This document shows, one piece after another, positions 63,848 through 64,000 of a stretch of DNA of 64,000 nt. Both the position numbers and the translations under genes were made by a program. Location: contig NC_087067.1 in the NCBI RefSeq assembly GCF_963678635.1, forward strand, positions 32,896,401 through 32,960,400, written 5' to 3'. A model generated the notes under the pieces. It made no database searches, was not told the DNA's origin, and worked only from the letters and a program-made list of their open reading frames with translations. How positions within the stretch are numbered: the first letter of the stretch is position 1; every line of letters starts with the position of its first letter. The stretch comes from Symsagittifera roscoffensis. Its lineage: Eukaryota; Xenacoelomorpha; Acoela; Convolutidae.

Positions 63848-64000
63848 TGAAAATTCTGAACCTGCAAATTATCTTAATAGAGTGAAGATGTCAGTATGAA
63901 GAGTCTAATTGAGCCTGGTGAATTGCGCGAACGGCCATAACTTGCCCAAAAAACTTAAGACTTCCAAATTTTTCTATTTCTATCGTAAGACCATCGTCAA

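Larger units (their letters stand above)
17289..64000 (+). repeat. U2 snRNA tandem array, right segment (copies 10-42)
   Basis: Thirty-three more units in the same orientation, mostly 1440 bp (range 1435-1441). The segment resumes at AACCGCAGATTC, in the middle of a unit, so about 347 bp of the normal unit between AATTAGGCT and AACCGCAG is missing at the retrotransposon. Units fall into blocks: copies 11-23 and 34 have GTCGTT/TAGTT upstream of the U2 start, while copies 10, 24-33 and 35-42 have GTCATT/TAGCT. The array runs off the right end. Confidence 0.97.
59160..64000 (+). repeat. Two-unit (2880 bp) higher-order repeat a-b-a-b
   Basis: Units of copies 39 and 41 share U2 changes and spacer marks (ATTCATTAAG at about 60101 and 62981, AAACTAAAGA, GAGACTGGTG). 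Units of copies 40 and 42 share others (GTACTGTTACG at about 60560 and 63440, AATAATAAACTG). Neighbours a and b differ more than units two apart, so the last four units arose by duplication of a dimer. Confidence 0.88.

Noticed and set aside
1-64000. CRISPR array or prokaryotic repeat
   Set aside because: The unit is about 1.44 kb and nearly identical throughout, with a eukaryotic spliceosomal RNA in each; there are no short repeats with unique spacers.

Overview
The window is eukaryotic, almost certainly from an animal. About 59 kb of it is one tandem array of a repeat of roughly 1,440 bp. Each unit carries one U2 spliceosomal snRNA gene on the + strand. I count 42 U2 copies (9 in 1-12616, 33 in 17289-64000), and the array runs off both ends. 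The consensus U2 is 187 nt. It starts with the universal AUCGCUUCUCGG, carries the branch-site recognition element GUAGUA at nt 33-38 and an Sm site AUUUUUA at nt 100-106, and folds into stem-loops I, IIa/IIb/IIc, III (CUUG tetraloop) and IV. The UUAAACUGAUUUUU around the Sm site is closer to the arthropod U2 I remember than to the vertebrate one. I therefore lean weakly towards an arthropod or another invertebrate and do not name a species.

Layout: 1-12616 is array with U2 copies 1-9. 12617-17288 is a non-LTR retrotransposon on the - strand, inserted in the spacer between copies 9 and 10. 17289-64000 is array with copies 10-42. In each unit the U2 gene is followed by about 1.25 kb of AT-rich spacer with no second gene that I can support. 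The many short + strand ORFs of 61-91 codons recur only because the unit recurs. The longest of them uses a TTG start and overlaps the U2 gene.

The retrotransposon has one intact 1,093-codon ORF. It has an APE-type endonuclease, a reverse transcriptase with a YADD active site and a C-terminal Cys/His motif. The style is that of the L1/Tx1 group, the group that includes U2-targeting Keno elements. Upstream of this ORF the endonuclease-coding segment is repeated three times with a period of about 550 bp. The two outer copies form a second, catalytically dead but still open 332-codon frame. A 60% GC segment of unknown origin lies at the far 5' end. The insertion has no target-site duplication and goes with loss of about 347 bp of the repeat unit.

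The U2 copies are not identical: by eye only copies 5 and 16 match the consensus exactly, and I count about 90 differences over 42 copies. Some hit functional sites: the branch-site recognition element (copies 7, 8, 37, 38), the Sm site (19, 32, 38), and helix II with U6 (28, 30, 34). Shared variants show how the array evolves: alternating two-unit higher-order repeats at the right end, a possible four-unit period elsewhere, and blocks of subfamilies with one out-of-place unit (copy 34).
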